Origin: Pseudomonadota bacterium
GTDB lineage: Bacteria; Pseudomonadota; Gammaproteobacteria; Steroidobacterales; Steroidobacteraceae
Length of the DNA: 64,000 bases
Direction of reading: 5' to 3'
Assembly: GCA_018241505.1 (NCBI GenBank)
Contig: JAFEDS010000017.1
Location: forward strand, 534,118-598,117
Shown here: positions 52,043-61,543 of the stretch, piece after piece
How positions within the stretch are numbered: position 1 is the stretch's first letter
Layout of the letters: each line of letters opens with the position of its first letter
The notes under the pieces: generated by a model
Seen by the model: only the letters and a program-made list of their open reading frames with translations
Databases searched by the model: none
Told to the model about the DNA's origin: nothing
Translations under genes and position numbers: made by a program

Positions 52043-53536
52043 TCAGTCGCCGACCAGCTCGCCGCTGACAGCCTCGAGACGATGTGCGTCACCGGCCGGT
52101 GCCTGTCCACGATCGTAAGGACGCCCCACCAACATGTAGATCAGGCCCAGGGCAATGATTCCGAGCGAAGTAGCAACCACCCCGTAGTTGGTGAACCAGG
52201 GTTCGGTGGGACTGCGAGGCCAGGACATGTTGACAATGGCCGCCAGACCGTATGCGAGCGCCGCCAGGTTGACCGGCCACCCCCACGCGCCCAGCGTGAA
52301 TGCACCGCCTGGTTTCCAGCCGCGGCCCCGTGCAATCAGTGCGGCCACCACAATCATCTGGAAGGCGAGATAGATACCGACGGAGGCGAAGCTGATGATG
52401 GTCGCAATGGCGTTCTGCATCCACAGCGCCGATACCGAGATGAGCACGGGGATGGTCCCTGACACAATGAGCGCTTTTGCCGGGATATGACGGCCCGGCG
52501 ACAGATGGCGCAGATATTCACTACCGAACACCATCTGGTCGCGGGCATACGCAAACAGCAACCGGCTTGCGGCCGCCTGCAGACTGAGGAGCGCCGAAAC
52601 AAACGAGACCGTGACGATCGCAATCACTGCCCGTAGCCCTGTCTCACCCATTGCACTGCGCAGGATGGTCACGACGGGATCCTTGTCCCGACCGGAGAGC
52701 ACGGCCTGGATGTCCGGCACGGCCAGCACCAGAGCCAAACACACCCACAGTGCCGCTACACCACCCACGTAGATCGTCAATCGCATCGACTTCGGTATGG
52801 TACGGCTCGCATCCGGCGTTTCCTCAGCGACATCGCCACAAGCTTCGAATCCGTAGTAGCAGAACATGGCACCGAGCGCGGATGCCAGGAAGGCCGGCAG
52901 GTAGCTGCCCTGAAGATGGAGGGATTGTGTGTCGATGAGCGCCCGTAGCGGTTGATGCCTGGCGAACAGCAGAAGATAACTACCAACCGCGATGGCTCCG
53001 ATCAGCTCGCAGATGAAGCCGAACATTGCAAATCGCGCCAGGAGGCGGGTGCCGCTGAGATTCAACGCCGTCACCAACACAATGAGCACCACGGCAATCA
53101 CTGTTTGTTGAACGGGAGTGCCCGCAATGCCCAGCAACTGGGCGAGAAACGGGGCAGCGCCGGTCGCTATGGCGGCCAACGTCACGAACAGCGCCCAACC
53201 GTAGATCCACCCCGCCATCCACGCCCAGCGCGTGCCCAGGAGGCGCCGCGCCCAGGGATAGATTCCCCCCGAAATCGGAAACTGCGACACGACTTCGCCG
53301 AACACGAGACACACCAGGAGTTGCCCCATACCCACCAGGAGATAGGTCCACCACATTGGCGGACCGCCGGCGGCGAAGGTCGTTGCGAAGATCGTGTACA
53401 CACCGACGACCGGCGAGAGGTACGTGAAGCCCAGAGCGAAGTTCTCCCAAATCGACATGCTCCGGTCGAAGTGGGAAACATAACCGAGTGCGCGTAACTG
53501 CTCCGCATCCCGGTCCGCCGTCTTCGATTCCATCAT
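52043..53536 (-). CDS. APC-superfamily amino acid/amine permease
   Basis: The 497-residue protein has about twelve hydrophobic spans. ENFALGFTYLSPVVGVYTIF (first helix), GGPPMWWTYLLVGMGQLLV and SALGAMFCYYGFEACGDVAEET (helix 6 region with the E-A-C-G-D-V motif) place it in the APC family near GABA, choline and polyamine permeases. The start has a GGGGGAG site and the preceding aldehyde dehydrogenase gene ends 24 bp away. It probably brings in the amine that the neighbouring dehydrogenases help to break down. Confidence 0.88.
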   Translation of the reverse strand: MMESKTADRDAEQLRALGYVSHFDRSMSIWENFALGFTYLSPVVGVYTIFATTFAAGGPPMWWTYLLVGMGQLLVCLVFGEVVSQFPISGGIYPWARRLLGTRWAWMAGWIYGWALFVTLAAIATGAAPFLAQLLGIAGTPVQQTVIAVVLIVLVTALNLSGTRLLARFAMFGFICELIGAIAVGSYLLLFARHQPLRALIDTQSLHLQGSYLPAFLASALGAMFCYYGFEACGDVAEETPDASRTIPKSMRLTIYVGGVAALWVCLALVLAVPDIQAVLSGRDKDPVVTILRSAMGETGLRAVIAIVTVSFVSALLSLQAAASRLLFAYARDQMVFGSEYLRHLSPGRHIPAKALIVSGTIPVLISVSALWMQNAIATIISFASVGIYLAFQMIVVAALIARGRGWKPGGAFTLGAWGWPVNLAALAYGLAAIVNMSWPRSPTEPWFTNYGVVATSLGIIALGLIYMLVGRPYDRGQAPAGDAHRLEAVSGELVGD

Positions 53537-53560
53537 GCCTCTCCCCCGCAGGTTCTCATT

Positions 53561-54985
53561 TCAGAGTTTTATCATTATGTGGCGCGCGACTGTGTAGTCC
53601 TCGAGCGCATAGACCGACAAATCCTTGCCATAACCGGAGCGCTTGAATCCCCCATGGGGCATCTCATTCACGAGCACGAAGTGTGTATTGATCCAGGTGC
53701 AGCCGTACTGGAGGCGGCTCGCCACCCGCATGGCGCGCGTAACATTGGAAGTCCAGACCGAGGAGGCCAGGCCGTACTCGGAATCATTTGCCCACTGGAC
53801 CGCCTCGTCAGGATCGGTGAAGCGCGTTACGGTCACGACCGGCCCAAACACTTCACGGCGCACGATTTCATCGCTCTGGAGCGCCCCCGCCACCACGGTG
53901 GGTTCATAAAAGAAGCCGCTACCGGACCCGGGCTTGCCGCCCGTCGTGATCTCGACATGCTTTTGCTCGGCGGCGCGCTGCACAAAGCCTGCGACGCGCT
54001 CGCGGTGGGCCGCTGAGATCAACGGACCCATTTCAACATCCGGGTCCCGCTGCAAGCCCACCCGGATGGAGCTGACTGCCGAGGTCAGATCGGCGACGAG
54101 GCGGTCGTAGATCCGGGATCCGGCATAGATACGACAGGCGGCCGTGCAATCCTGTCCGGCGTTGTAGTAGCCAAAGGTGCGCACACCCGCGACCACGGCC
54201 TCCACATCGGCATCATCAAACACAATCACCGGTGCCTTGCCACCGAGCTCGAGATGGGTGCGTTTGACGTTTCCGGCGGCCGCCGCAAGGACTTTCTGGC
54301 CAGTAGCCACATCGCCAGTCAACGAGACGAGCCGAACCCGTGGATGTGCGGTCAAAGGCGCGCCGACGCTCTCGCCTCGCCCACAGACGACGTTCACCAC
54401 GCCACGCGGCAGGACTTCAGCAAGAATCGGCGCAAGGTGAAGTGCGCTCAGGGGTGTCTGCTCCGATGGCTTCAACACTACAGTGTTTCCCGCGGCGATC
54501 GCAGGAGCGAGCTTCCAAGCTGCCATCATCAGAGGGTAGTTCCAAGGCGCAATTGAGCCAACCACGCCCACAGGGTCGCGGCGGATCATGCTCGTAAATC
54601 CCGCGATGTACTCGCCGGCCGCGAGACCATGCTGTGCCCGGGCGGCCCCGGCAAAGTAGCGGAAAACATCCGCGATGGTCGGAATCTCATCATTGATTAC
54701 CGCAGTCAGCGGCTTGCCGGTATTCAACGATTCCAGCTCGGCGAAAGCCTGGCCCTGTGCTTCTATCCGGTCGGCGAGCTGGAGCAGCACGGCCGCGCGG
54801 TCTCTCGGTGGGGTCTGCGCCCACCCTGCGAAAGCCCGCTCGGCGGCGGCAATCGCGGCTTCGAGCTGCGGCATACTCGCTTCGCGCACTTCGGCAAGCG
54901 CGTGACCGCGGGCCGCATCCAGGATGCTTTCGGCGATTCCCTCGCCCTGTGTCAACTGTCCATCAATCAATAGCTGGGTCCGCAT
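53561..54985 (-). CDS. Aldehyde dehydrogenase, gamma-aminobutyraldehyde type (copy 1)
   Basis: The 474-residue enzyme has the ALDH landmarks: [34 protein letters not shown], the Glu in HLELGGKAP (about 247) and the Cys in [15 protein letters not shown] (about 280). The C-terminal [24 protein letters not shown] is typical of the gamma-aminobutyraldehyde/betaine-aldehyde branch (PatD-like). It oxidises an aminoaldehyde to the acid with NAD+. It lies 32 bp after its close paralogue and before the permease. Confidence 0.9.
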   Translation of the reverse strand: MRTQLLIDGQLTQGEGIAESILDAARGHALAEVREASMPQLEAAIAAAERAFAGWAQTPPRDRAAVLLQLADRIEAQGQAFAELESLNTGKPLTAVINDEIPTIADVFRYFAGAARAQHGLAAGEYIAGFTSMIRRDPVGVVGSIAPWNYPLMMAAWKLAPAIAAGNTVVLKPSEQTPLSALHLAPILAEVLPRGVVNVVCGRGESVGAPLTAHPRVRLVSLTGDVATGQKVLAAAAGNVKRTHLELGGKAPVIVFDDADVEAVVAGVRTFGYYNAGQDCTAACRIYAGSRIYDRLVADLTSAVSSIRVGLQRDPDVEMGPLISAAHRERVAGFVQRAAEQKHVEITTGGKPGSGSGFFYEPTVVAGALQSDEIVRREVFGPVVTVTRFTDPDEAVQWANDSEYGLASSVWTSNVTRAMRVASRLQYGCTWINTHFVLVNEMPHGGFKRSGYGKDLSVYALEDYTVARHIMIKL

Positions 54986-55017
54986 GTCTGCCGGTCCTCA
55001 ATAAAAGAAAGTGACAC

Positions 55018-56505
55018 TCACAAGCGCACCATGACATGGCGGGGCGTTGTGTAGTCCTCGAGCGCGTAGCGCGATTGTTCCTTGCCATGACCGGATTTGC
55101 GGCTGCCGCCGTGCGGCATCTCACTGGCAAGCGTGAAATGAGTGTTGATCCAGGTTGTACCGAATTCGAGGTCAGCCGCGACTCGCAAGGCGGTAGCGCT
55201 GTCCCGGGACCAGACGGACGAGGCGAGTCCGTAGTCGGAGTCGTTCGCGAGACGGATCGCCTCCTCCAAATCGTGAAATCGACCCACGGACACCACCGGC
55301 CCAAACACCTCCTTGCGCTCAATCTCATCCTGCGGCAGCGTGTTGGCGATCACCGTGGGGCTGAAGAAGAAGCCATGCCGCGCCAGTGCCGCGCCTCCGC
55401 AAATGATTTCAATGTGAGACTGGCGCCGGGCGCGCTCCACAAAGCTGGCGACTCGATCGCGCTGCCGCGCTGAAATGCAGGGTCCCATTTCGACATCGCA
55501 GTCGTGTGGATCGCCGACCTTGATGGTCGACACAGAGGCGGCGAGATCCGCTACAAACCGTTCGTAGACCGAGTCATGTGCGTAGACACGACAGGCGGCC
55601 GTGCAATCCTGACCGGCGTTGTAATAGCCGTAGGCGCGGATTCCCGCAATTGCGGCTTCGAGGTCCGCGTCCGCGCAAACGATCACGGGCGCTTTGCCAC
55701 CCAGCTCCAAGTGGGTGCGCTTGATTGAGCGGGCGGTGCCTTCGAGGATCTTCTGGCCGGTGACTATGTCGCCCGTCAGGGAGACCATGCGCACCTCGGG
55801 TCGTGCGGCCAGTGGCGTACCGACTGTTTCGCCTCTGCCATAGATAATGTTGACGACCCCCGGCGGGAATATTTCAGCGAACGACTCAATGAGCGCCAGA
55901 ATCGACAAAGGTGTCAGTTCCGAGGGTTTGAGCACTATCGTATTTCCGGCGGCAACCGCGGGACAAATCTTCCAAGCGGCCATGAGCAGCGGGTAGTTCC
56001 ACGGCGCGATTGCGGCCACAACACCAAGCGGGTCACGGCGCACGAAGCTCGTATGATCAGGCACATACTCCGCGGCAGCAGGTGCGTCGAGTGCGCGTGC
56101 CGCCCCGGCAAAATACCGGAAGACGTCCACGACCGCCGACATCTCCTCACGGAGCATCAGCGCGTACGGCTTGCCGCAATTGTAGGATTCGAGTGTCGCC
56201 AACTCGGCAAGCCGTGCTTCGATCCTGGCAGCCATGGCAAGCAGGCAGTGCGTGCGCTCGCGAACCGGAGTCCGCTTCCACTTCGGGAATGCCTGTCGGG
56301 CCGCCTGCGCGGCCTGCTCAATCTGATCGGGCGTAGCTTCCGGGACGGACCCGATGACCTCGCCGGTGGCGGGATTGACGATGCGCTCGGGACTGCCCTG
56401 TCCGAGGACGCACTTGCCGCCGATCAGCATGTAGGGAGGCGGCGTTACTCGCTCGAAATTGCAGGGCCGCGCCGGCTCAAAGTTCGGATGAGAGGGACTC
56501 ATCAT
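55018..56505 (-). CDS. Aldehyde dehydrogenase, gamma-aminobutyraldehyde type (copy 2)
   Basis: The 495-residue enzyme is a paralogue of copy 1, matching it along its length, with the same [15 protein letters not shown] active-site Cys, HLELGGKAP Glu and [15 protein letters not shown] end. It has about 20 extra residues at the N-terminus. Two such dehydrogenases in one operon suggest successive or alternative aminoaldehydes, for example from putrescine and spermidine. It is the first gene of the four-gene operon, transcribed away from a LysR regulator. Confidence 0.9.
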   Translation of the reverse strand: MMSPSHPNFEPARPCNFERVTPPPYMLIGGKCVLGQGSPERIVNPATGEVIGSVPEATPDQIEQAAQAARQAFPKWKRTPVRERTHCLLAMAARIEARLAELATLESYNCGKPYALMLREEMSAVVDVFRYFAGAARALDAPAAAEYVPDHTSFVRRDPLGVVAAIAPWNYPLLMAAWKICPAVAAGNTIVLKPSELTPLSILALIESFAEIFPPGVVNIIYGRGETVGTPLAARPEVRMVSLTGDIVTGQKILEGTARSIKRTHLELGGKAPVIVCADADLEAAIAGIRAYGYYNAGQDCTAACRVYAHDSVYERFVADLAASVSTIKVGDPHDCDVEMGPCISARQRDRVASFVERARRQSHIEIICGGAALARHGFFFSPTVIANTLPQDEIERKEVFGPVVSVGRFHDLEEAIRLANDSDYGLASSVWSRDSATALRVAADLEFGTTWINTHFTLASEMPHGGSRKSGHGKEQSRYALEDYTTPRHVMVRL

Positions 56506-56655
56506 TTCGACAGACCTGCACCGATGGCAACGGCCGTGTGGTTCAACGCTCTGAACGCGAATGGAGACCGGATGCCCATCATCGCCCTGCCCCTATTATT
56601 TCCGCGAGGCCCGGTACGCTAGCTGAGGCACCCAGGACTTGGTAACATCGATACA

Positions 56656-56672
56656 CCGATATGTAATATCGG
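56656..56672. promoter_or_regulatory. Palindrome between LysR and its divergent target operon
   Basis: CCGATAT-GTA-ATATCGG is a perfect 7-3-7 inverted repeat containing the T-N11-A pattern typical of LysR-type sites. It lies 74 bp before the LysR start and 151 bp before the dehydrogenase start, a normal recognition-site position. It is the best candidate operator for this pair. Confidence 0.6.
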
Positions 56673-56745
56673 AAAAACCGAACACTGAATCAGCCCTGGC
56701 TCCATTCAGTGCCGCCATTCCCGGCCGGCGCGAGGTGATGCCTGA

Positions 56746-57702
56746 ATGTCCATGTCGCTGCGAGGAATGCGCTACTTCCGCGCCGTCGCCGAGCTGGGAT
56801 CGATATCGGCTGCCGTGCAGAGCCTGAATGTTTCGCAGGCTGCGATCACCGAATCCATTCAGGCGCTCGAGTCTCACTTGGGCGTGTTGCTGTTCAGACG
56901 CCACGCGCGCGGCATGGCACTCACACACGCCGGGCACGAGTTTCAGCGTCATACCGAGCGAATCCTGAATGCCGTCGGAGCCGCCGAGGAGGCGCTGTCA
57001 GTTCGCCCGGAGACCCTCGGCGGCCAGGTCATCATCGGCGCCGTTCCCCTGTTGACCGGCTACTACCTGCCGGCCTTGCTGGCACGGTACCGGCGCGCCT
57101 TTCCCAAGATCAGGACGTGGGTCTACGAGGATTCGGGCACCTTCATTGAGCACCAGTTGATCAACGGCGAGCTGGATGCGGCATTGATGATGACCTCGAC
57201 TCTCGAAAGCGCCAGCAGCTTTGACACAATGACACTGGTCCGCTCGCCTTGGCGTTTGTGGGCACCGGCGCGCCATCGCTTGGCCGGGCGCGGGCCCGTG
57301 TCGATTACCGAGCTGCAGGGTGAACCGGTCGTCGAGCTCCGCAGCGAGGAGCTCGAGCGGGCGGCCGGGGATCTGTGGCGACGCACCGGACACGAGCCGT
57401 TGGCGAGCGTGCGCACGCGCTCAGTCGAGGCCACCCGCAATCTGGTTGCAACCGGGTGCGGCGTGAGCATCCTTCCCGAGGTGTTGTTTCGTGCCTGGTC
57501 CCTGGAAGGCGAGCAGTTGGTGGCAGTGCCGCTGGCCGATGCGCCACCCCCGCTGGCGATCGGTGTTGTCTGGCGGCGCGGCTCTGCGCTGCGCGCCGTC
57601 ATCGAGGCCTTCATCGCTGTCGCCCGTGAGCATGGGCTGGGTGTGCAACTCAAACACGAGCCGCCGGGTCCAGATACAGACATCGCGACCCAGGCTGGGT
57701 AA
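56746..57702 (+). CDS. LysR-family transcriptional regulator
   Basis: The 318-residue product has the LysR HTH at about 6-65 (MRYFRAVAELGSISAAVQSL, VSQAAITESIQALESHLG, LLFRRHARGMALT). A two-lobed effector domain from about 92 follows, with GQVIIGAVPLLTGYYLPAL and VATGCGVSILPEVLF. It is divergent from the dehydrogenase operon across a 240-bp region with a perfect palindrome, so it probably controls that operon in response to an amine or its aldehyde. Confidence 0.9.
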   Translation: MSMSLRGMRYFRAVAELGSISAAVQSLNVSQAAITESIQALESHLGVLLFRRHARGMALTHAGHEFQRHTERILNAVGAAEEALSVRPETLGGQVIIGAVPLLTGYYLPALLARYRRAFPKIRTWVYEDSGTFIEHQLINGELDAALMMTSTLESASSFDTMTLVRSPWRLWAPARHRLAGRGPVSITELQGEPVVELRSEELERAAGDLWRRTGHEPLASVRTRSVEATRNLVATGCGVSILPEVLFRAWSLEGEQLVAVPLADAPPPLAIGVVWRRGSALRAVIEAFIAVAREHGLGVQLKHEPPGPDTDIATQAG

Positions 57703-57782
57703 CAGCCTGGGCCGATGCGCCCGGCGGCACGAGCACGTGCTGCATGTCGCGCTCAGCCGCCAACGGCGCAAACACTGTCTCG

Positions 57783-58118
57783 TCAGCGCCCCGGCGGCCG
57801 ATACACCGCGGCTACTTTCTTTGCAAGAGGCACCGCCTTGGATACATCCGCTGACGTGTACAACGGTATCGATTTGTACGACGCGAAGACTCCGGCGGCT
57901 ATGGCGGGTCCCACGGCGGCGAGATACTCCGCGTGACCGGGCACATCGACAATCAACGCCATGCCGTACTCCTGCCCCAACATTCCGTAGAATCCAACCA
58001 ACTTTCCGCCGACCGCTTCCACCGCCTGCCGCGCGGCCGCTTCACGATCACTGCCGGTTTCGAGAATTCCGCGCAGCGACGCCTCGGAATATTTCGCCAT
58101 GAACATGTAGAGCGCCAT
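57783..58118 (-). CDS. GYD-domain protein
   Basis: The 111-residue protein starts MALYMFMAKYSEASLRGILE and has the G-G-K-L-V-G-F-Y near the middle followed by a YGMALIVDVPGHAEYLAAV strand, matching the GYD domain (a ferredoxin-like alpha/beta fold). The typical A-x-x-x-G-x-x strands are in place; the family's G-Y-D reads G-M-A here. The function is unknown. It is a single gene on the left strand, convergent with the LysR gene. Confidence 0.75.
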   Translation of the reverse strand: MALYMFMAKYSEASLRGILETGSDREAAARQAVEAVGGKLVGFYGMLGQEYGMALIVDVPGHAEYLAAVGPAIAAGVFASYKSIPLYTSADVSKAVPLAKKVAAVYRPPGR

Positions 58119-58198
58119 GACCGGTCTCCCCCGACTTTGTGTTAGGAGTCACAGCCTGCGCCGGCCGTTCCTGAAAAGCCAGTCCCGGTGCCTCGCCT

Positions 58199-59413
58199 TT
58201 ACCGCCCCGCGCCCTCGACGGGAACCGCCAGAAAGGTCTCGCCGGAGGTGGTAGTTCCTGTTATCTCACCGCGTTCGTTGATATCGAATGCAAGCCTGAG
58301 CGAGCCCTTCGGCACCCCTCGCGCAATCAGGTCATTGAGGTCTCGGGTTACTCCGTTCTGCCAGATCCACGCATGAAAATGAGGCGCACTGTCGTTGGAG
58401 TAGCCCACGATCTGGCGCCTGCTGTTGATGCTGGTTGCCACACCGGCGATGTCCTGTACGCCGCCGCTCGGCGTGTCAATGACAGGCAAAGGAATCCATT
58501 GCCAACCGCCGCGCCGTGACCACATGAACGGCGGAGTGAAGTTGCCGTCGGGATCATCCGGTACCCCGGCAAAACCGACCACGTCACCGCGCTTGTTTAT
58601 CATCATCGGCGTATTCCAATACAACGCGCCGTTGGGATTCACTATTTCCTCTACCCCACCGTTCTCCCAAATGACGGCATGCCGTGCACTCACCCCACCG
58701 ACCGCTACGCCACAGGCGCCCGAGATGCCGACAATCTGGCCCCGATCGTTGACGGCCGTAGCCGCACCGGTCGTATCGCCAGTTGCTTGCCCGGAAGCTG
58801 CGGTCTGAAGAACGGGGAGCTCGTGAATCTCATGTGCGGGACCCCAGCGAACCGGCCGAAACTGCAGCACTTGTGGCGCAACACAAGATGGGTCCCTGAC
58901 TTCATTCTCAGCCCACCCCACTGTTTCGGCGAGGTCGTTGGTGCCGGTAGCAAAGCTGTTGGTCCCCCCGGGCAATGGAGTCAACGCGTGCATTTTCGAG
59001 GTGAAGGGATCCCAGACAAATCCCAGGCATTGGCGTAGGGTTGGATTGGGCAGAAAGGCGGCGCAACTCCAGCCTTCCTGGTTCGGGTCGGGGGCGTCCG
59101 TCAATGAAAGTCCCGACACCAGCCCGAGATTGTTCTTTGCAGGCCACTGCACTGTACTGTTGAGTGTGCTGCCTTGGCCCAGAGTGCCCAAGTCGATCTT
59201 CCGTCCGAACGCCCAGACCGTAGCGTGCAGATTCCCGCTTGCGGTTTTACTGCGGCCGGCGACGGCACCAAAGTCGTTGATACTGTTGCCTCTTCCAGCG
59301 GCGTCGAGAATGATGATGCGGTAGCGTGTCTGAGGCCCGGTATCGGCATTGACCAGGTGTGTGAAGGTCAAGCCGCAGGCCGCGGCTACAATCGCCTGTA
59401 GTGTATGGCGCAT
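58199..59413 (-). CDS. Exported HAF-repeat protein
   Basis: The 404-residue product has a signal peptide ending near A-D-T and is built from repeats with the pattern A-x-x-I-N-x-x-G-x-I/V-V-G-x-S/A, for example TAVNDRGQIVGISG, MMINKRGDVVGFAG, TSINSRRQIVGYSN and FDINERGEITGTTT. Each is followed by a H-A-x-x-W strand. This is the extracellular HAF repeat family, propeller-like and without an assigned activity. It is downstream of the Ada-AlkA gene (47 bp) but functionally unlinked as far as can be seen. Confidence 0.82.
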   Translation of the reverse strand: MRHTLQAIVAAACGLTFTHLVNADTGPQTRYRIIILDAAGRGNSINDFGAVAGRSKTASGNLHATVWAFGRKIDLGTLGQGSTLNSTVQWPAKNNLGLVSGLSLTDAPDPNQEGWSCAAFLPNPTLRQCLGFVWDPFTSKMHALTPLPGGTNSFATGTNDLAETVGWAENEVRDPSCVAPQVLQFRPVRWGPAHEIHELPVLQTAASGQATGDTTGAATAVNDRGQIVGISGACGVAVGGVSARHAVIWENGGVEEIVNPNGALYWNTPMMINKRGDVVGFAGVPDDPDGNFTPPFMWSRRGGWQWIPLPVIDTPSGGVQDIAGVATSINSRRQIVGYSNDSAPHFHAWIWQNGVTRDLNDLIARGVPKGSLRLAFDINERGEITGTTTSGETFLAVPVEGAGR

Positions 59414-59460
59414 AAAGAGTCTCCCTGGAGTTGAGCGAGCTGCTTGCGAGCCGACTCTAA

Positions 59461-60927
59461 TCAGTCAGGGGAACGGGAACCGGCCATGTTCGGACTCGTA
59501 ATGTCCCTCAGGTGCAAGGCTGCGTATCCGCAGAAGGGACGCCATCGAGACCGGGACTGGTAATAGTCCGCGGATCTCGGCACCGGAAAGCCGTCGGGGT
59601 CCCCCAGGCCATATATCAACAGCCACTCGCTCAGGAGCGCGAGATCGATATCCGCCGCTCGCAAGGCGCCTTCGACCTCAGCACTCTCCAACGCTGCGCT
59701 GACGCTGTCGGCTGTCGTTGCCCTCGTCCCCTTGTTTGTGCTCGTGCGAGCAACGACTTCCCGGGCAAAGCACCGAAGACCCTCCGCCAAGGCGTGCTCG
59801 AAGCCAATCGCAACCAGGTCTGCATTGGCCACAGCCTGTGGCCGGGGAAACAATCGACATAAGTCGGCATTGCCATCCTCGATCGTGGCTCCAGCGCATG
59901 CAACCAGCTCTGGCAGCAGCGATCGCTCGCCCGGAAGACAGTGCAGGCTGAGGATTGACCGCACTGCTGCCTCGAACAGATCCCAATGCCCCGGGATGCG
60001 CAGACCGGGGCGTTGGGCCACGCTGGCAACCAATTGCGGATCCCGGCGCAGAACCTCGCCAATCCTGGCAGGATCAGCATAGAGATCGAACACGCGCCTG
60101 ACTGTCGACGCCAGCCACAGGAGATCGCCGGACTCGGCTCCGCGTATGGACAACTCGAGCGCGTCGGCTCCGTTTACCGGGCTCACCGTCACGATCGCAT
60201 GGCCGGTAGCGGTGTGTATCGTCCGTTGGTAACTGTCAGGTTTGACAGATTCAACGCCGCCAATGGCCCGGCGCGCCAGCGCTCTGTTGATTTGCTGCCA
60301 ATCGTAGGGCGGCCGATAAGTCAGACGAAGTTGGATCTCGACGTCGCCACTACGGCGGTTCGCCTTGCGGATTTCACGGGGCGAGCGGCGGTAAGTGACT
60401 TTGAAGGCGTGATTGAACCGTCGGACACTGCGAAAGCCGGAAGCAAGAGCGATTTGTGTTATCGGCAAATCCGTCTCATCAATGAGTTGTTTGGCGAAAT
60501 GCAACCGCCGGGTGTGCGCCACCGCCATGGGCGACGCGCCGACGTGGCGTGTAAACAATCTCGACAAATGCCGCGCCCCGACACCGAGTCGTGTCGAAAG
60601 GTCCTTGACCGAGCATTGATCCAGAACACCGTCCTGAATCAGCCGCAGGGCCCTGCGCACCACCGCGGAAGTACCCAGCCATGCCGGCGACCCCGGCGCT
60701 GCCTCTGGACGGCAGCGCAGACAAGGGCGAAAGCCGGCAGCCGCGGCTTCGGCGGCGGTCGCGTAGTAACGAACGTTCGCGTCTTTGGAGGTCTTCGCGG
60801 GACAAATGGAGCGGCAGTAGATGCGCGTCGACGTGACGGCAATAAAGAATTTCCCGTCAAAGCGGGCATCCCGGCTTCGCCGCGCACGGTCGAGAACGTC
60901 GCGCGTCATTCCCAACTGTTCCAGCAT
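59461..60927 (-). CDS. Ada-AlkA fusion protein with changed glycosylase motif
   Basis: The 488-residue protein begins with an Ada-type zinc domain (Cys38, Cys42, Cys69, Cys72: YCRSICPAK and FRPCLRCRPE), which repairs methylphosphotriesters and switches on transcription. An AraC HTH pair (about 90-190) and an AlkA N-terminal domain (about 200-285) follow. The expected helix-hairpin-helix of AlkA, L-P-G-I-G-x-W-T-A, reads D-I-D-L-A-L-L-S-E-W at the aligned place before GLGDPDGFPVP. The catalytic Asp normally after F-P-A-x-D is not at its usual spacing. The sensor and regulator parts look intact, while 3-methyladenine glycosylase activity is doubtful. Confidence 0.8.
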   Translation of the reverse strand: MLEQLGMTRDVLDRARRSRDARFDGKFFIAVTSTRIYCRSICPAKTSKDANVRYYATAAEAAAAGFRPCLRCRPEAAPGSPAWLGTSAVVRRALRLIQDGVLDQCSVKDLSTRLGVGARHLSRLFTRHVGASPMAVAHTRRLHFAKQLIDETDLPITQIALASGFRSVRRFNHAFKVTYRRSPREIRKANRRSGDVEIQLRLTYRPPYDWQQINRALARRAIGGVESVKPDSYQRTIHTATGHAIVTVSPVNGADALELSIRGAESGDLLWLASTVRRVFDLYADPARIGEVLRRDPQLVASVAQRPGLRIPGHWDLFEAAVRSILSLHCLPGERSLLPELVACAGATIEDGNADLCRLFPRPQAVANADLVAIGFEHALAEGLRCFAREVVARTSTNKGTRATTADSVSAALESAEVEGALRAADIDLALLSEWLLIYGLGDPDGFPVPRSADYYQSRSRWRPFCGYAALHLRDITSPNMAGSRSPD

Positions 60928-61060
60928 TGCCGGACTATAGTCAACGCGGACGGCCGCGTACTGGCCGCTTTGGGCTCCGCAATGTGGCCGGAAAAGGGGG
61001 TGTTAAATCAGCGGGTTGGCAGAAATTGGCCAGGCCGTGGGCCGGAGTGGCGGCCGGTAC

Positions 61061-61129
61061 GAGGCCAGGGTCGCGGGCGGCACGAGGCCAGGGTCGCGGG
61101 CGGCACGAGGCCAGGGTCGCGGCCGGCAC
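61061..61129. repeat. Three 23-bp tandem repeats
   Basis: The unit GAGGCCAGGGTCGCGGGCGG plus CAC occurs three times head to tail; the third copy has one change (GGC to GCC), and degenerate pieces follow to about 61145. No protein-coding reason for it is seen. Confidence 0.8.
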
Positions 61130-61198
61130 GGACGAGGTCGCGCGCCGCCGCGGAGACGGGGTCGCGGCTGCCGGTCGACTTCGCTCCGCTAACGTAAA

Positions 61199-61221
61199 TC
61201 GGCGCCCCTTAAGGGCGCCGA
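61199..61221 (-). terminator. Terminator-like hairpin after the LTANR-repeat gene
   Basis: TCGGCGCCC-CTTAA-GGGCGCCGA has perfect nine-base arms and a five-base loop, 32 bases after the stop at 61253. In the leftward message it is followed by ATTTACGTT, a short U-rich stretch, so intrinsic termination is likely. Confidence 0.65.
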
Positions 61222-61252
61222 ATCAGAATCAGCCCGGAAATGAGGGTGAGCT

Positions 61253-61492
61253 TTAGCGGGTTATGACGAGACCGTTCGGCAGGTCGAGCGCGATTACATC
61301 CGAGAACGCGCCTTCACCAGTCACAGTGCCGGCAGCCAGGCTGTTGGCGGTGAGCCGATTAGCTGTGAGGCGGTTGGCGGTCAGCCGGTTAGCGGTGAGC
61401 CGGTTGGCAGTCAACCTGGCTTCACTGGGCACGGCGAGCACCGTCATGGCGACTACGCCAAAGAGACAAACAAACTTACCTAACTTGTTCAT
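61253..61492 (-). CDS. Small exported protein with LTANR five-residue repeats
   Basis: The ATG at 61492 is preferred because a GGGAG site lies nine bases upstream; the GTG two codons earlier is too close to it. The 79-residue product has a signal peptide (NKLGKFVCLFGVVAMTVLAV, cleaved near S-E-A). Five tandem L-T-A-N-R/S units follow, then a non-repeated tail GEGAFSDVIALDLPNGLV. The 15-bp DNA repeat (about 61337-61417) carries synonymous changes, so the peptide repeat is being kept. It does not match the A-(D/N)-L-x-x rule of pentapeptide-repeat proteins exactly. A strong hairpin ends the gene. The function is unknown. Confidence 0.7.
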   Translation of the reverse strand: MNKLGKFVCLFGVVAMTVLAVPSEARLTANRLTANRLTANRLTANRLTANSLAAGTVTGEGAFSDVIALDLPNGLVITR

Positions 61493-61543
61493 CGGCACAT
61501 GCTCCCTATTCCAACGATCCTGATGAGTGACAGATGGCGAACG

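Larger units (their letters stand above)
60928..61252. other. Intergenic stretch with tandem repeats and a terminator
   Basis: The 325-bp gap between the Ada-AlkA start and the end of the LTANR-repeat gene holds three 23-bp tandem repeats (61061-61129) and a strong hairpin (61199-61221). The rest is GC-rich, with no recognisable gene. Frames that cross it are driven by the repeats. Confidence 0.6.

Noticed and set aside
61061-61129. CRISPR-like array
   Set aside because: The 23-bp units are directly adjacent without spacers.
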